A DNA stretch of 10,483 nt from JANDLT01 sp041743485 (lineage in GTDB: Bacteria; Acidobacteriota; Blastocatellia; Pyrinomonadales; Pyrinomonadaceae). Below the pieces are notes generated by a model, which was not told the origin of the DNA, did not search any database, and was given only the letters and a program-made list of their open reading frames with translations. The stretch spans positions 1 to 10,483 of the forward strand of contig JBGTMR010000193.1 of assembly GCA_041743485.1 (NCBI GenBank), given 5' to 3'. Positions 1 through 6,424 of this stretch are shown here, one piece after another. The first letter of the stretch is position 1, and every line of letters begins with the position of its first letter. The position numbers were made by a program, and so were the translations under genes.

Positions 1-704
1 CGCTCCACTCTGCCCGTCGCCACCGTTCCGCGACCTTGAATCGTGAAGATGTCTTCCACAGGCATCAAAAACGGCTTCTCGATCTCCCGCTCCGGCGTCG
101 GGATGAAACTATCTACCGCCGCCATCAACTCGTCTATCGTCGCTTCCCACTTCGCATCACCCTCTAACGCCTTCAGCGCCGAACCTTTAATCACCGGCGT
201 ATCGTCACCCGGAAACTCGTATGCCGACAGCAACTCCCGCACTTCGAGTTCAACCAACTCCAGCAACTCCTCGTCGTCCACCGCATCCACCTTGTTCATA
301 AACACCACCATCGAAGGCACGCCCACCTGTCTGGCTAACAAGATGTGTTCGCGCGTCTGCGGCATCGGACCGTCCGTCGCCGCGACCACCAGAATCGCTC
401 CGTCCATCTGCGCCGCTCCCGTAATCATGTTCTTCACATAATCCGCATGTCCCGGACAATCAACGTGCGCGTAGTGACGGTTCGCCGTCTCGTACTCGAC
501 GTGCGAAGTCGCAATCGTGATTCCACGCGCACGCTCCTCCGGGGCATTGTCAATCGAATCAAAAGCGCGCACCACAATCTTCGGATTGTGCTTCGCCAAC
601 ACCCTCGTGATCGCCGCCGTCAACGTCGTCTTCCCGTGATCCACATGCCCGATTGTCCCGATATTTACGTGCGGCTTACTGCGGTCAAATTTTTCCTTCG
701 ACAT
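1..704 (-). CDS. tuf: Elongation factor Tu, N-terminal part (runs off left edge)
   Basis: EF-Tu is the cytoplasmic GTPase that carries aminoacyl-tRNA to the ribosome. The minus strand reads MSKEKFDRSKPHVNIGTIGH followed by VDHGKTT (P-loop G1). Further in are RGITIATSHVEYE (switch I, with Ala where Asn is common), DCPGHADYVKNM (G3) and NKVD (G4). Domain 2 begins with IFTIQGRGTVATGRVE, where the window ends. About 234 of the usual ~395 codons are present. The start is ATG at 704, with an AGAGG ribosome-binding site at 716-720. It is the last visible gene of a tRNA operon, 58 bases downstream of tRNA-Thr(GGU), the tufB arrangement. The identity is certain; only the C-terminal half is missing, because of the window edge. 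Confidence 0.98.
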   Translation of the reverse strand, partial: MSKEKFDRSKPHVNIGTIGHVDHGKTTLTAAITRVLAKHNPKIVVRAFDSIDNAPEERARGITIATSHVEYETANRHYAHVDCPGHADYVKNMITGAAQMDGAILVVAATDGPMPQTREHILLARQVGVPSMVVFMNKVDAVDDEELLELVELEVRELLSAYEFPGDDTPVIKGSALKALEGDAKWEATIDELMAAVDSFIPTPEREIEKPFLMPVEDIFTIQGRGTVATGRVE

Positions 705-729
705 AATGTGTAATGCCTCTTTTGTTCAA

Positions 730-751
730 GTATAGATATTGTATAGATATT
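730..751. repeat. Perfect tandem duplication of an 11-bp AT-rich unit
   Basis: GTATAGATATT occurs twice back to back in the spacer between tRNA-Thr(GGU) and tuf. On the minus strand each unit contains TATCTATAC, which resembles a -10 box, but I find no good -35 at proper spacing. It may be simple slippage, or a weak internal promoter for tuf. Confidence 0.6.
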
Positions 752-762
752 GAAATTTTGAA

Positions 763-834
763 AGCCCGTGATGAGATTTGAACTCATGACCTCCTCCTTA
801 CCAAGGAGGCGCTCTACCCCTGAGCTACACGGGC
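763..834 (-). tRNA. thrT: tRNA-Thr (anticodon GGU)
   Basis: The minus strand folds as a canonical 72-nt cloverleaf. The acceptor stem is GCCCGTG/CACGGGC, the D arm is GCTC...GAGC, and the anticodon arm is CCTCC-TTGGTAA-GGAGG with anticodon GGT (reads ACC/ACU). The T arm is ATGAG-TTCAAAT-CTCAT. The discriminator is U and the 3' CCA is not encoded. It is the fourth tRNA in transcription order, directly before tuf. Confidence 0.97.
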
Positions 835-866
835 ATGTACTCTAAACCAAATGATTATTTCATTTA

Positions 867-939
867 AGCGGGAGACGAGGCTCGAACTCGCGACATTCAG
901 CTTGGAAGGCTGACGCTCTACCAACTGAGCTACTCCCGC
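867..939 (-). tRNA. glyT: tRNA-Gly (anticodon UCC)
   Basis: This is a 73-nt cloverleaf on the minus strand. The acceptor stem is GCGGGAG/CTCCCGC, the anticodon arm is TCAGC-CTTCCAA-GCTGA (anticodon TCC), and the T loop is TTCGAGC. The discriminator is U, as is usual for glycine tRNAs, and CCA is not encoded. It is the third tRNA of the operon, separated from tRNA-Tyr by a heptamer palindrome and from tRNA-Thr(GGU) by 32 bases. Confidence 0.97.
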
Positions 940-943
940 GAAG

Positions 944-1021
944 CAAAGGTGAAAGTCGGAAATCGAAGGTCGAAAGTTTTTGATTTACTTTCACCTTATC
1001 GGTTTTCAACTTTCTACTTTT
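944..1021. repeat. Heptamer inverted-repeat element inside the tRNA operon
   Basis: The spacer between tRNA-Tyr and tRNA-Gly is built of 7-base units. On the plus strand, 951-978 reads GAAAGTC, GGAAATC, GAAGGTC, GAAAGTT. Then 987-1021 reads ACTTTCA, CCTTATC, GGTTTTC, AACTTTC, TACTTTT, an imperfect reverse complement of the same type of unit. The transcript could fold into a long, imperfect hairpin between the two tRNAs. A 17-base stretch (1004-1020) recurs exactly at 10438-10454. The function is unknown; it resembles the short tandemly repeated heptamers (STRR) described in cyanobacteria, though the relationship is inferred only from form. Confidence 0.8.
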
Positions 1022-1023
1022 AA

Positions 1024-1111
1024 TGGTGCAGGGGGTAGGATTTGAACCTACGTAAGACTTTCGTCTGCCGGGTTTACAGCCCGGTGCCATTAACCACTCG
1101 ACCACCCCTGC
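1024..1111 (-). tRNA. tyrU: tRNA-Tyr (anticodon GUA)
   Basis: This is an 88-nt class II tRNA on the minus strand. The acceptor stem is GCAGGGG/CCCCTGC, the anticodon arm is CCGGG-CTGTAAA-CCCGG (anticodon GTA), and it has the long variable arm expected for tyrosine. The discriminator is A. Unlike its three neighbours, it has the 3' CCA encoded in the DNA (1024-1026). Confidence 0.97.
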
Positions 1112-1140
1112 GCTTAAATTCAGTTATCAAAACTTCGCAG

Positions 1141-1213
1141 AGCCGGTGACAGGAATTGAACCCGCGACCCTCTGATTACAAATCAGATGCTCTACCAACT
1201 GAGCTACACCGGC
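1141..1213 (-). tRNA. thrU: tRNA-Thr (anticodon UGU)
   Basis: This is a 73-nt cloverleaf on the minus strand. The acceptor stem is GCCGGTG/CACCGGC, the anticodon arm is TCTGA-TTTGTAA-TCAGA (anticodon TGT, reads ACA and relatives), and the T loop is TTCAATT. The discriminator is U and CCA is not encoded. It is the first gene of the tRNA-tuf operon; tRNA-Tyr follows after 29 bases. Confidence 0.97.
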
Positions 1214-1230
1214 TTAATGGTATGGCGTAC

Positions 1231-1261
1231 AAAAACGCCCGCGAAAGTCAAGGGCGTTTTT
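1231..1261 (-). terminator. Terminator-like hairpin in the leader of the tRNA-tuf operon
   Basis: AAAAACGCCC at 1231-1240 and GGGCGTTTTT at 1252-1261 are exact reverse complements with an 11-nt loop. Both strands therefore show a GC stem followed by a U tract. On the minus strand it lies downstream of the promoter at 1273-1301 and 17 bases before tRNA-Thr(UGU). It could be an attenuator, a second glnA terminator, or part of the promoter region: TTGACT in the minus-strand loop resembles a -35 box, but its -10 partner is poor. Confidence 0.6.
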
Positions 1262-1272
1262 GCGAAGCGGTG

Positions 1273-1301
1273 ATAGTAACAACCGATTTTGCAAAACGCA
1301 A
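1273..1301 (-). promoter_or_regulatory. Probable sigma70-type promoter of the tRNA-tuf operon
   Basis: The minus strand reads TTGCGT (1301-1296), a 17-base spacer, then TACTAT (1278-1273). Transcription would start near 1266, about 50 bases upstream of the first tRNA. It lies between two strong hairpins and faces the tRNA genes. A second TATAAT at 1327-1322 has TTGACG only 9 bases upstream, so I prefer the site given here. Confidence 0.6.
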
Positions 1302-1350
1302 GTTGAGCCACAAAGCCTTAAATTATACCGAACTTACGTCAACCAAAACC

Positions 1351-1387
1351 AAGAAGCGCGGAAGACTCGACGTCTTCCGCGCTTCTT
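1351..1387 (-). terminator. Terminator of glnA
   Basis: A perfect 16-bp stem (1351-1366 with 1372-1387) with a 5-nt loop lies 22 bases past the glnA stop codon. The minus-strand transcript continues into a U- and G-rich stretch (GGTTTTGGTT). Together with the next promoter, it separates glnA transcription from the tRNA operon. Confidence 0.8.
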
Positions 1388-1409
1388 ATTTCCATTCCGT
1401 GCTTCCGGC

Positions 1410-2831
1410 TTAAACGTCAAAGTACATGCCGAACTCCATCGGGTGCGGACGCATACGAAGCGGTTCGATTTCCTCGTCGCGCTTATATTCGATGTGACGC
1501 TCAATCAGTTGACGAGAGAAAACATCGCCGCGCAGTAAAAATTCGTGGTCTTGTTCGAGGGCGTCGAGGGCGGCATCAAGCGAGCCGGGAAGTTGGCGCA
1601 TCTCCTTCAGTTGTTCTTTCGTCAAATCATAGATGTCGCGTTCCACAGGGTCGCCGGGTTCGATTTTGTTTTGGATGCCGTCGAGTCCCGCCATCAACAT
1701 CGCGGGAAACGCGAGGTACGGATTGCATGACGGGTCGGGCGGACGAAACTCTACGCGCTTGGCGTGCGGCTTGTTCGAAAACATCGGAATGCGAACCGCC
1801 GCCGAGCGATTGCGCGCCGAATACGCGAGACTCACAGGGGCTTCATAGCCGGGAACAAGCCGCTTGTAACTATTGACGGTCGGGGCGGCGAAAGCGACGA
1901 GGGCGGGAGCGTGTCGGAGTAAGCCGCCGATGTAGTGGCGCGCCATTTCAGAGATTCCGGCATAACCGTCGCCCGCGAAAAGCGGTTGTTCGCCTTTCCA
2001 TAAACTTTGGTGAACGTGCATCCCCGAACCGTTGTCGCCGTAAAGCGGCTTCGGCATAAAGGTCGCCGCTTTGCCGTATTGATGCGCGGTGTTGCGGACG
2101 ACGTATTTGAAGATTTGAAGGTTGTCGGCGGTCTTCAAGAGCGTATCGAAACGGAAATCAATTTCGCATTGCGCGGTTGCAACTTCGTGGTGATGACATT
2201 CGACTTCGATGCCGACATCGGCAAGTAAAAGCGAGATGTGGCTACGCATATCGGCAAGCGAATCGGCGGGCGGCATCGGCACATAACCTTCTTTGGCGCG
2301 TATGCGATAGCCTAGATTGGGTCCGGCGGCGGGGGAGGATTCACGCCCGGAGTTCCAAACTCCTTCGTCGGTGTCAATCTTGAAACTAGCGTGGTGAGGG
2401 TCGTTGTGAAACTCCGCGCTGTCGAAAACAAAGAACTCGGCTTCAGGTCCGAAGTATGCACAGTCGGCAAGCTTGGTTTGTTTGAGATAGTTTTCGGCGC
2501 GGACGGCGACGGCGCGCGGGTCAAGGGCGTAGGTTTCGCGCGTCATCGGGTCAACGACATCGGCGAACATACAGACGGTCGGTTCTTCGGCGAACGGATC
2601 CATAAACACGCGCGAAGCATCGGGCATATGGAGCATGTCGGATTCGTTAATCGCCGCCCAACCTCTTAAAGAAGAAGCGTCGAAGCCGAAGCCGTCTTCA
2701 AACGAGCTTTCGTCAAGTTGGTTGATGGGAAATGTGAGGTGGTGCATTGCGCCGACGAGATCGGTAAAGCGGATTGATAAAAACTTCGCTTCGTTCTCCT
2801 CGGCAAATTTTAACGCAGATTTGGCGTCCAT
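1410..2831 (-). CDS. glnA: Glutamine synthetase, type I
   Basis: It makes glutamine from glutamate, ammonia and ATP as a cytoplasmic dodecamer, the main ammonium-assimilating step. The 473 residues match the usual GSI length (~470). Visible motifs are FGFDASSLRGW near 48-58 (ammonium-site Asp51), FGPEAEFFVFD at 127-137 (metal-binding Glu130/132) and HHHEVATAQCEID at 213-225 (Glu216/223). GDNGSGMHVHQS follows at 265-276, NSYKRLVPGYEAPVS at 320-334 (flap Glu330) and RVEFRPPD at 359-366. RDIYDLTKEQ at 398-407 places Tyr401 where adenylylated enzymes carry their target Tyr, so GSI-beta-type control is possible. The usual DGSS is DASS here. The start is ATG at 2831, with AGGAG at 2838-2842. It is divergent from the polyamine cluster and expressed from the promoter at 2971-2998. 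Confidence 0.97.
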   Translation of the reverse strand: MDAKSALKFAEENEAKFLSIRFTDLVGAMHHLTFPINQLDESSFEDGFGFDASSLRGWAAINESDMLHMPDASRVFMDPFAEEPTVCMFADVVDPMTRETYALDPRAVAVRAENYLKQTKLADCAYFGPEAEFFVFDSAEFHNDPHHASFKIDTDEGVWNSGRESSPAAGPNLGYRIRAKEGYVPMPPADSLADMRSHISLLLADVGIEVECHHHEVATAQCEIDFRFDTLLKTADNLQIFKYVVRNTAHQYGKAATFMPKPLYGDNGSGMHVHQSLWKGEQPLFAGDGYAGISEMARHYIGGLLRHAPALVAFAAPTVNSYKRLVPGYEAPVSLAYSARNRSAAVRIPMFSNKPHAKRVEFRPPDPSCNPYLAFPAMLMAGLDGIQNKIEPGDPVERDIYDLTKEQLKEMRQLPGSLDAALDALEQDHEFLLRGDVFSRQLIERHIEYKRDEEIEPLRMRPHPMEFGMYFDV

Positions 2832-3296
2832 TGGTGTCTCCTAAAATCGTATTGGCGGTGTCGGGTGCTTGGGTCGCGCGGTGGTGTTAAAACGCGACTG
2901 GTGAAGGATGAAAGCGGATGATATTGCGGTTTTGCGCGTCATCGTGGTGGCGATGCCGTAAAAAACGTGCATTATAGTTTCTTGCGAATCAGAGTCAAGG
3001 ATGGAAAGACTCCGACGCTTTACGAAGGTATCGCTTCGCGCCCGGTGAATGCAAGCTAAATTGTTATGTGATGGCGGCTTAAACGCTGCTCTCGTCTCTT
3101 TTGACCGTCAGAAAACTTTTCCCCACGCCCGCCTTGATATGTGCTAAATTCACAACCGTTTTACCAACACAGTTCCCGCCGTCCGGTGTTTGCAAGCTGC
3201 ACGGGTTGAAGCTTCGAGGTTATCGCTTAAAGCGGACAAAGCACGACACAAGGCTAAGTTACGGCATTCATCAAGGGAGGCGAGAGGGCGAGAGAT
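2832..3296. other. Divergent intergenic region between glnA and speA
   Basis: This 465-base stretch has no convincing gene. The glnA-proximal half holds the glnA promoter and a ~130-nt leader with a short GTCGCG/CGCGAC stem (2873-2878 with 2893-2898). The speA-proximal half (3000-3296) must hold the speA promoter, but I see no clear -35/-10 pair there. TTGATA at 3140-3145 and TTGACC near 3100 lack good -10 partners. The purine-rich run at 3273-3294 acts as the speA ribosome-binding region. Confidence 0.5.
2971..2998 (-). promoter_or_regulatory. Strong sigma70-type promoter of glnA
   Basis: The minus strand reads TTGACT (2998-2993), a 16-base spacer, then TATAAT (2976-2971), five of six and six of six consensus matches. 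Transcription would start near 2964, giving a ~130-nt untranslated leader. I see no sigma54 (GG-N10-GC) element, so expression looks housekeeping rather than NtrC-dependent. Confidence 0.8.
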
Positions 3297-5279
3297 TTGA
3301 CCACCGTCATTGAACAAACGCAGGAGATATACGGCATCGAAAATTGGGGCGTAGGCTACTTCGATGTTAACCGCAAAGGAAATTTAATCGTGCGCCCGTC
3401 GGAGAACGACAATCGCACGGCGGATGTCAAAGAAATCATCGAAGACCTCGCCCGACGCGGCATACACTCGCCCGTGCTGCTCCGCTTTCCGCAACTCGTC
3501 ACCGCGCAAGTACGCAAACTTCAACGCGCCTTTCGCCACGCCATACGCGAATACGAATACGGCGGTTCGCACATGTGCGTTTATCCGATGAAGGTCAATC
3601 AGCAGCGCGCCGTCGTCGAGGAATACCTGCGCGAAGGTTCGCGTTACGATTTCGGTTTGGAAGCCGGATCGAAAGCCGAACTCTACGCCGCGCTCGCTAT
3701 GGAGCAAGCCGCCGATTCGCTGCTTGTCCTAAACGGTTTTAAGGACGAGGAATTTATCGAACTCGCGTTCACCGGAGCGCGTGCCGGAAAGAATGTCGTC
3801 ATCGTGATTGAGAAGATGAGTGAACTCGACACCGTGATTCGCGTCGCCGAGCGTTACGAAGCGGACTTTGAAAAAGGCAAAATGCCGATGGTCGGCATCC
3901 GCGCCAAACTTTACTCAAAGGGTTCGGGACGCTGGGAAAAATCGGGCGGCGAAGCGGCGAAGTTCGGACTCACGACGACCGAAATTTTAGAAGTCATACG
4001 CCGTCTCGCGGAAGTCGAACGCACGGATATGTTGCGTCTGCTTCACTTCCACATCGGCTCGCAACTCACCGACATCAAACGCATCAAGAACGCGATGAAA
4101 GAGGTCGCGCGCGTTTATGCCAAAATTCATCAGATGAAGATTCCGATTGATTACCTCGATGTCGGCGGCGGCATGGCGGTGGATTATGACGGCTCGAAAA
4201 CCGCCTCGGATTCTTCCGCCAACTATTCGGCACAGGAATTTGCGAACGATGTTATCTACACCATCAAAGGCGTGTGCGATGACGAGAACGTGCCGCACCC
4301 GACCATCATTCAGGAAGCTGGACGTTACCTGACCGCGTATCACGCGATGCTCGTCACCAACGTGCAGGACGAAATTGATACCGTCGTCGAAGAGCATCAA
4401 CCGATGGAAGTCGGCGACGACGCCCCGCAAGTCGTTATCGAACTCGCGGACTTACGCGCCAATGTCACCGCGAAAAACTATCGTGAGTATTACCACGACG
4501 CGCTCGAACACCGCGACGAACTGTTCACGATTTTCAATCTCGGTTTAATCTCGCTCGAAGACCGCGCCAAAGGCGAAGTTTTGTTTTGGGATGTGTGCGA
4601 ACGCGCCAATCGTTACGCGCAACAGGCTAAGTATGTCGCGGAAGAATTCGGTGAATTACAACAACTTTTGCGCGTCAAGTATCTAACCAACTTTTCCGTG
4701 TTCCGCTCCGTGCCTGACCATTGGGCTTTGGAACAACTGTTCCCGATTATCCCGATTCATCGCCTCAACAAAGTTCCGACCGAACTTGCGACCTTATGCG
4801 ATATAACGTGCGACTCGGACGGCATCGTTGACAAGTTTATTGACCTGCACGATGTCAAACAGGTTTTGGAACTTCACCCGCTCATCAAAGGCGAATTGTA
4901 CTATCTCGCGTTCATGCTCGTCGGGGCGTATCAGGAAGTGATGGGCAACAATCACAATCTGTTCGGTGTGCCGCACGAAGCCCACATCCACATTGACGAT
5001 GACGGTTACTTAATCAAGAAAGTCATACGCGGCTCGAACATCGGCGATGCCGTCAAAACCGCGCACTACGAACGCGGGCAACTCCACGACGGCTTTCGCA
5101 AACAGGTTGCCACGCGCGTTTCACGCGGCGATTTAACCGAAGCCGATGCCGCCGCCCTCGTCGAATTTTACGAATCACGGATTGACGCCTACACCTATCT
5201 CGCCGCCAACAACGGACAGGCTGGCAAAGAAACCACCGGCAAAGAAACCCACGCTCGCCGAGCCACAAGTAAAGGATGA
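3297..5279 (+). CDS. speA: Biosynthetic arginine decarboxylase
   Basis: This PLP enzyme of the alanine-racemase-fold (fold III) family converts arginine to agmatine plus CO2, the first step of the agmatine route to polyamines. The 660 residues match the family (~630-660). Visible motifs are CVYPMKVNQQ at 94-103 (PLP lysine Lys99), LHFHIGSQ at 249-256, LDVGGGMAVDYDGS at 287-300 and QEAGRY at 339-344 (PLP phosphate and pyridine contacts). CDITCDSDG at 501-509 carries the catalytic Cys505-Asp506. The start must be TTG at 3297: upstream in frame there is no ATG or GTG before a TAA at 3255. GAGAGG at 3282-3287 is a plausible ribosome-binding site. The last ~20 residues are a low-complexity Lys/Thr/Arg tail. 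The stop codon lies inside the first unit of the next heptamer palindrome. Confidence 0.96.
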   Translation: MTTVIEQTQEIYGIENWGVGYFDVNRKGNLIVRPSENDNRTADVKEIIEDLARRGIHSPVLLRFPQLVTAQVRKLQRAFRHAIREYEYGGSHMCVYPMKVNQQRAVVEEYLREGSRYDFGLEAGSKAELYAALAMEQAADSLLVLNGFKDEEFIELAFTGARAGKNVVIVIEKMSELDTVIRVAERYEADFEKGKMPMVGIRAKLYSKGSGRWEKSGGEAAKFGLTTTEILEVIRRLAEVERTDMLRLLHFHIGSQLTDIKRIKNAMKEVARVYAKIHQMKIPIDYLDVGGGMAVDYDGSKTASDSSANYSAQEFANDVIYTIKGVCDDENVPHPTIIQEAGRYLTAYHAMLVTNVQDEIDTVVEEHQPMEVGDDAPQVVIELADLRANVTAKNYREYYHDALEHRDELFTIFNLGLISLEDRAKGEVLFWDVCERANRYAQQAKYVAEEFGELQQLLRVKYLTNFSVFRSVPDHWALEQLFPIIPIHRLNKVPTELATLCDITCDSDGIVDKFIDLHDVKQVLELHPLIKGELYYLAFMLVGAYQEVMGNNHNLFGVPHEAHIHIDDDGYLIKKVIRGSNIGDAVKTAHYERGQLHDGFRKQVATRVSRGDLTEADAAALVEFYESRIDAYTYLAANNGQAGKETTGKETHARRATSKG

Positions 5280-5359
5280 ACGATGAGTGATGAGTGATGA
5301 ATGATGAATTAAAGACTTTCCTTAACTCATCATTCATCACTCATCACTCATCACTACTT
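5275..5359. repeat. Heptamer inverted-repeat element between speA and the DHS-like gene
   Basis: The left arm is five 7-base units (GATGAAC, GATGAGT twice, GATGAAT twice) at 5275-5309. The right arm is ACTCATC, ATTCATC, ACTCATC, ACTCATC at 5325-5352. The arms 5282-5309 and 5325-5352 match as reverse complements at 27 of 28 positions, with a 15-base loop. The element fills the whole gap: the speA stop codon is in its first unit and the next start codon is 3 bases past its end. It could form a very stable mRNA hairpin or a DNA cruciform. Its origin and role are unknown. Confidence 0.9.
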
Positions 5360-5362
5360 ATT

Positions 5363-6424
5363 ATGGTTACACAACGCAAACCGAAACCTTCCAAATACCT
5401 CGCCGTCCCGACGCGCCCCGTCAATGTTGACCGCGACCGTTCAGTCGCCGGACTTTTAGAAAAGATGGAAGGCGTCGGCTTCGGCGGTCGCCAACTTGCC
5501 GAATCGCATCGCATCTGGCTCGATATGCTGGGCGACAACACGACGATTATCTGCGGTGTTTCCGGCAGCCTCGTCGCCGCCGGAATGCGACGTATGATTT
5601 CCTACGTCGTCAAAAACCGCTTCCTCGATGTTCTCGTTCTCTCCGGCGCGGTCGTCTTCCAAGATTTACATGAAACACTCGGTCGCCTCCACTATCAGGC
5701 GCACCCGACGATGACCGATGAAGAACTTGAAACGGCGGAAGTCGGGCGCGCGTGGGACGTGCTTTCGAGTCATGAAGAATATCGTGAAGCGGGCGAATGG
5801 GTTTCCGGTTTCGCCAATCAACTCGATAACACGCGCCCGTATTCGACGAGGGAATTGCTTCACCTCATCGGTCGTGAATTATCCGAAATCTCGACCGAAG
5901 ACGGTCTGCTCACGTCCGCCTACAAATCCCGCGTCCCTGTTTTCTGTCCCGACATCTCCGATTCTTTACTTATGGTCGGCATCGCGTCCGCGCGTTTTGA
6001 AAAGAAGAACTCGTTTTCATTCGACCTCGCGCAGGACGTTCTCGATATGGTCAACATTTACGCCAAAGCCCGTTCGACATCGCTCATCAACATCGGCGGC
6101 GGCTCGCCGCGCTCGTTCATACAGCAAACCGAACTTGCGACCGACATCGTGAAGCAACCCGCGCGCGGTCACAAATACGCGATTCAATACGGCAATGAAG
6201 CACCGTCCACCGGCGGACAAGCGAACTTAACCGCTTCATCCGACGCGCAGATTTATGGCAAACTCACGCGCGGCGCAAACACCGCTTTCGTTGATTGCGA
6301 CTCGACCATCAGCCTGCCCATCGTCATCACCTCCCTTTCACAAACCGCCCTCAAATACATGAAGGGCAGACGCCGCCCGAACTTCAACTTCGTCGGGCGC
6401 GACTTAGGAATTGAAGTAAGCTGA
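5363..6424 (+). CDS. Deoxyhypusine-synthase-like aminobutyl/guanidinobutyl transferase
   Basis: The family uses NAD to move a 4-carbon amine between amines. Eukaryotic members modify eIF5A, while bacterial relatives have been linked to homospermidine-type products. Bacteria lack eIF5A, so a small-molecule product is likely. The 353 residues show IICGVSGSLVAAGMRR at 62-77, where DHS has its first NAD-binding loop, and LDVLVLSGAVVFQDL at 88-102. They also show INIGGGSPRSF at 242-252, and SSDAQIYGKL at 292-301 with Lys300 at the place of the catalytic lysine of WGKI in human DHS. The HH of the human GGGVVKHH segment is not kept, which suggests a different acceptor. Flanked by speA and a ureohydrolase, it most likely makes homospermidine or a bis-guanidino precursor. 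ATG at 5363 is chosen because the in-frame upstream ATG (5294) only translates repeat. No Shine-Dalgarno is visible. Confidence 0.85.
   Translation: MVTQRKPKPSKYLAVPTRPVNVDRDRSVAGLLEKMEGVGFGGRQLAESHRIWLDMLGDNTTIICGVSGSLVAAGMRRMISYVVKNRFLDVLVLSGAVVFQDLHETLGRLHYQAHPTMTDEELETAEVGRAWDVLSSHEEYREAGEWVSGFANQLDNTRPYSTRELLHLIGRELSEISTEDGLLTSAYKSRVPVFCPDISDSLLMVGIASARFEKKNSFSFDLAQDVLDMVNIYAKARSTSLINIGGGSPRSFIQQTELATDIVKQPARGHKYAIQYGNEAPSTGGQANLTASSDAQIYGKLTRGANTAFVDCDSTISLPIVITSLSQTALKYMKGRRRPNFNFVGRDLGIEVS

Noticed and set aside
944..1021. CRISPR array
   Set aside because: Units are only 7 bases long with no spacers between them and no cas genes nearby.
860..1105. Minus-strand open frame across two tRNAs
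   Set aside because: It overlaps tRNA-Gly, the heptamer element and tRNA-Tyr, and has no protein-like features.
1322..1342. TTGACG ... TATAAT promoter on the minus strand
   Set aside because: The boxes are only 9 bases apart, too close for a normal sigma70 promoter, and the TATAAT has no good -35 at 16-18 bases.
1156..1413. Open frame beginning MNPRPSDYKSDALPTELH
   Set aside because: Its start is antisense to tRNA-Thr(UGU) and the rest runs through promoter and terminators. Spurious frames of this kind across tRNA genes are common.
3101..3313. Small plus-strand open frame before speA
   Set aside because: It overlaps the speA start and shows no recognisable motif or ribosome-binding site. 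It is better explained as intergenic sequence.
5294..5362. N-terminal extension of the DHS-like protein (MMNDELKTFLNSSFITHHSS)
   Set aside because: It is a translation of the palindromic repeat. The opposite strand gives almost the same peptide (MMNDELRKVFNSSFITHHSS) from the same palindrome, so it is not conserved protein.
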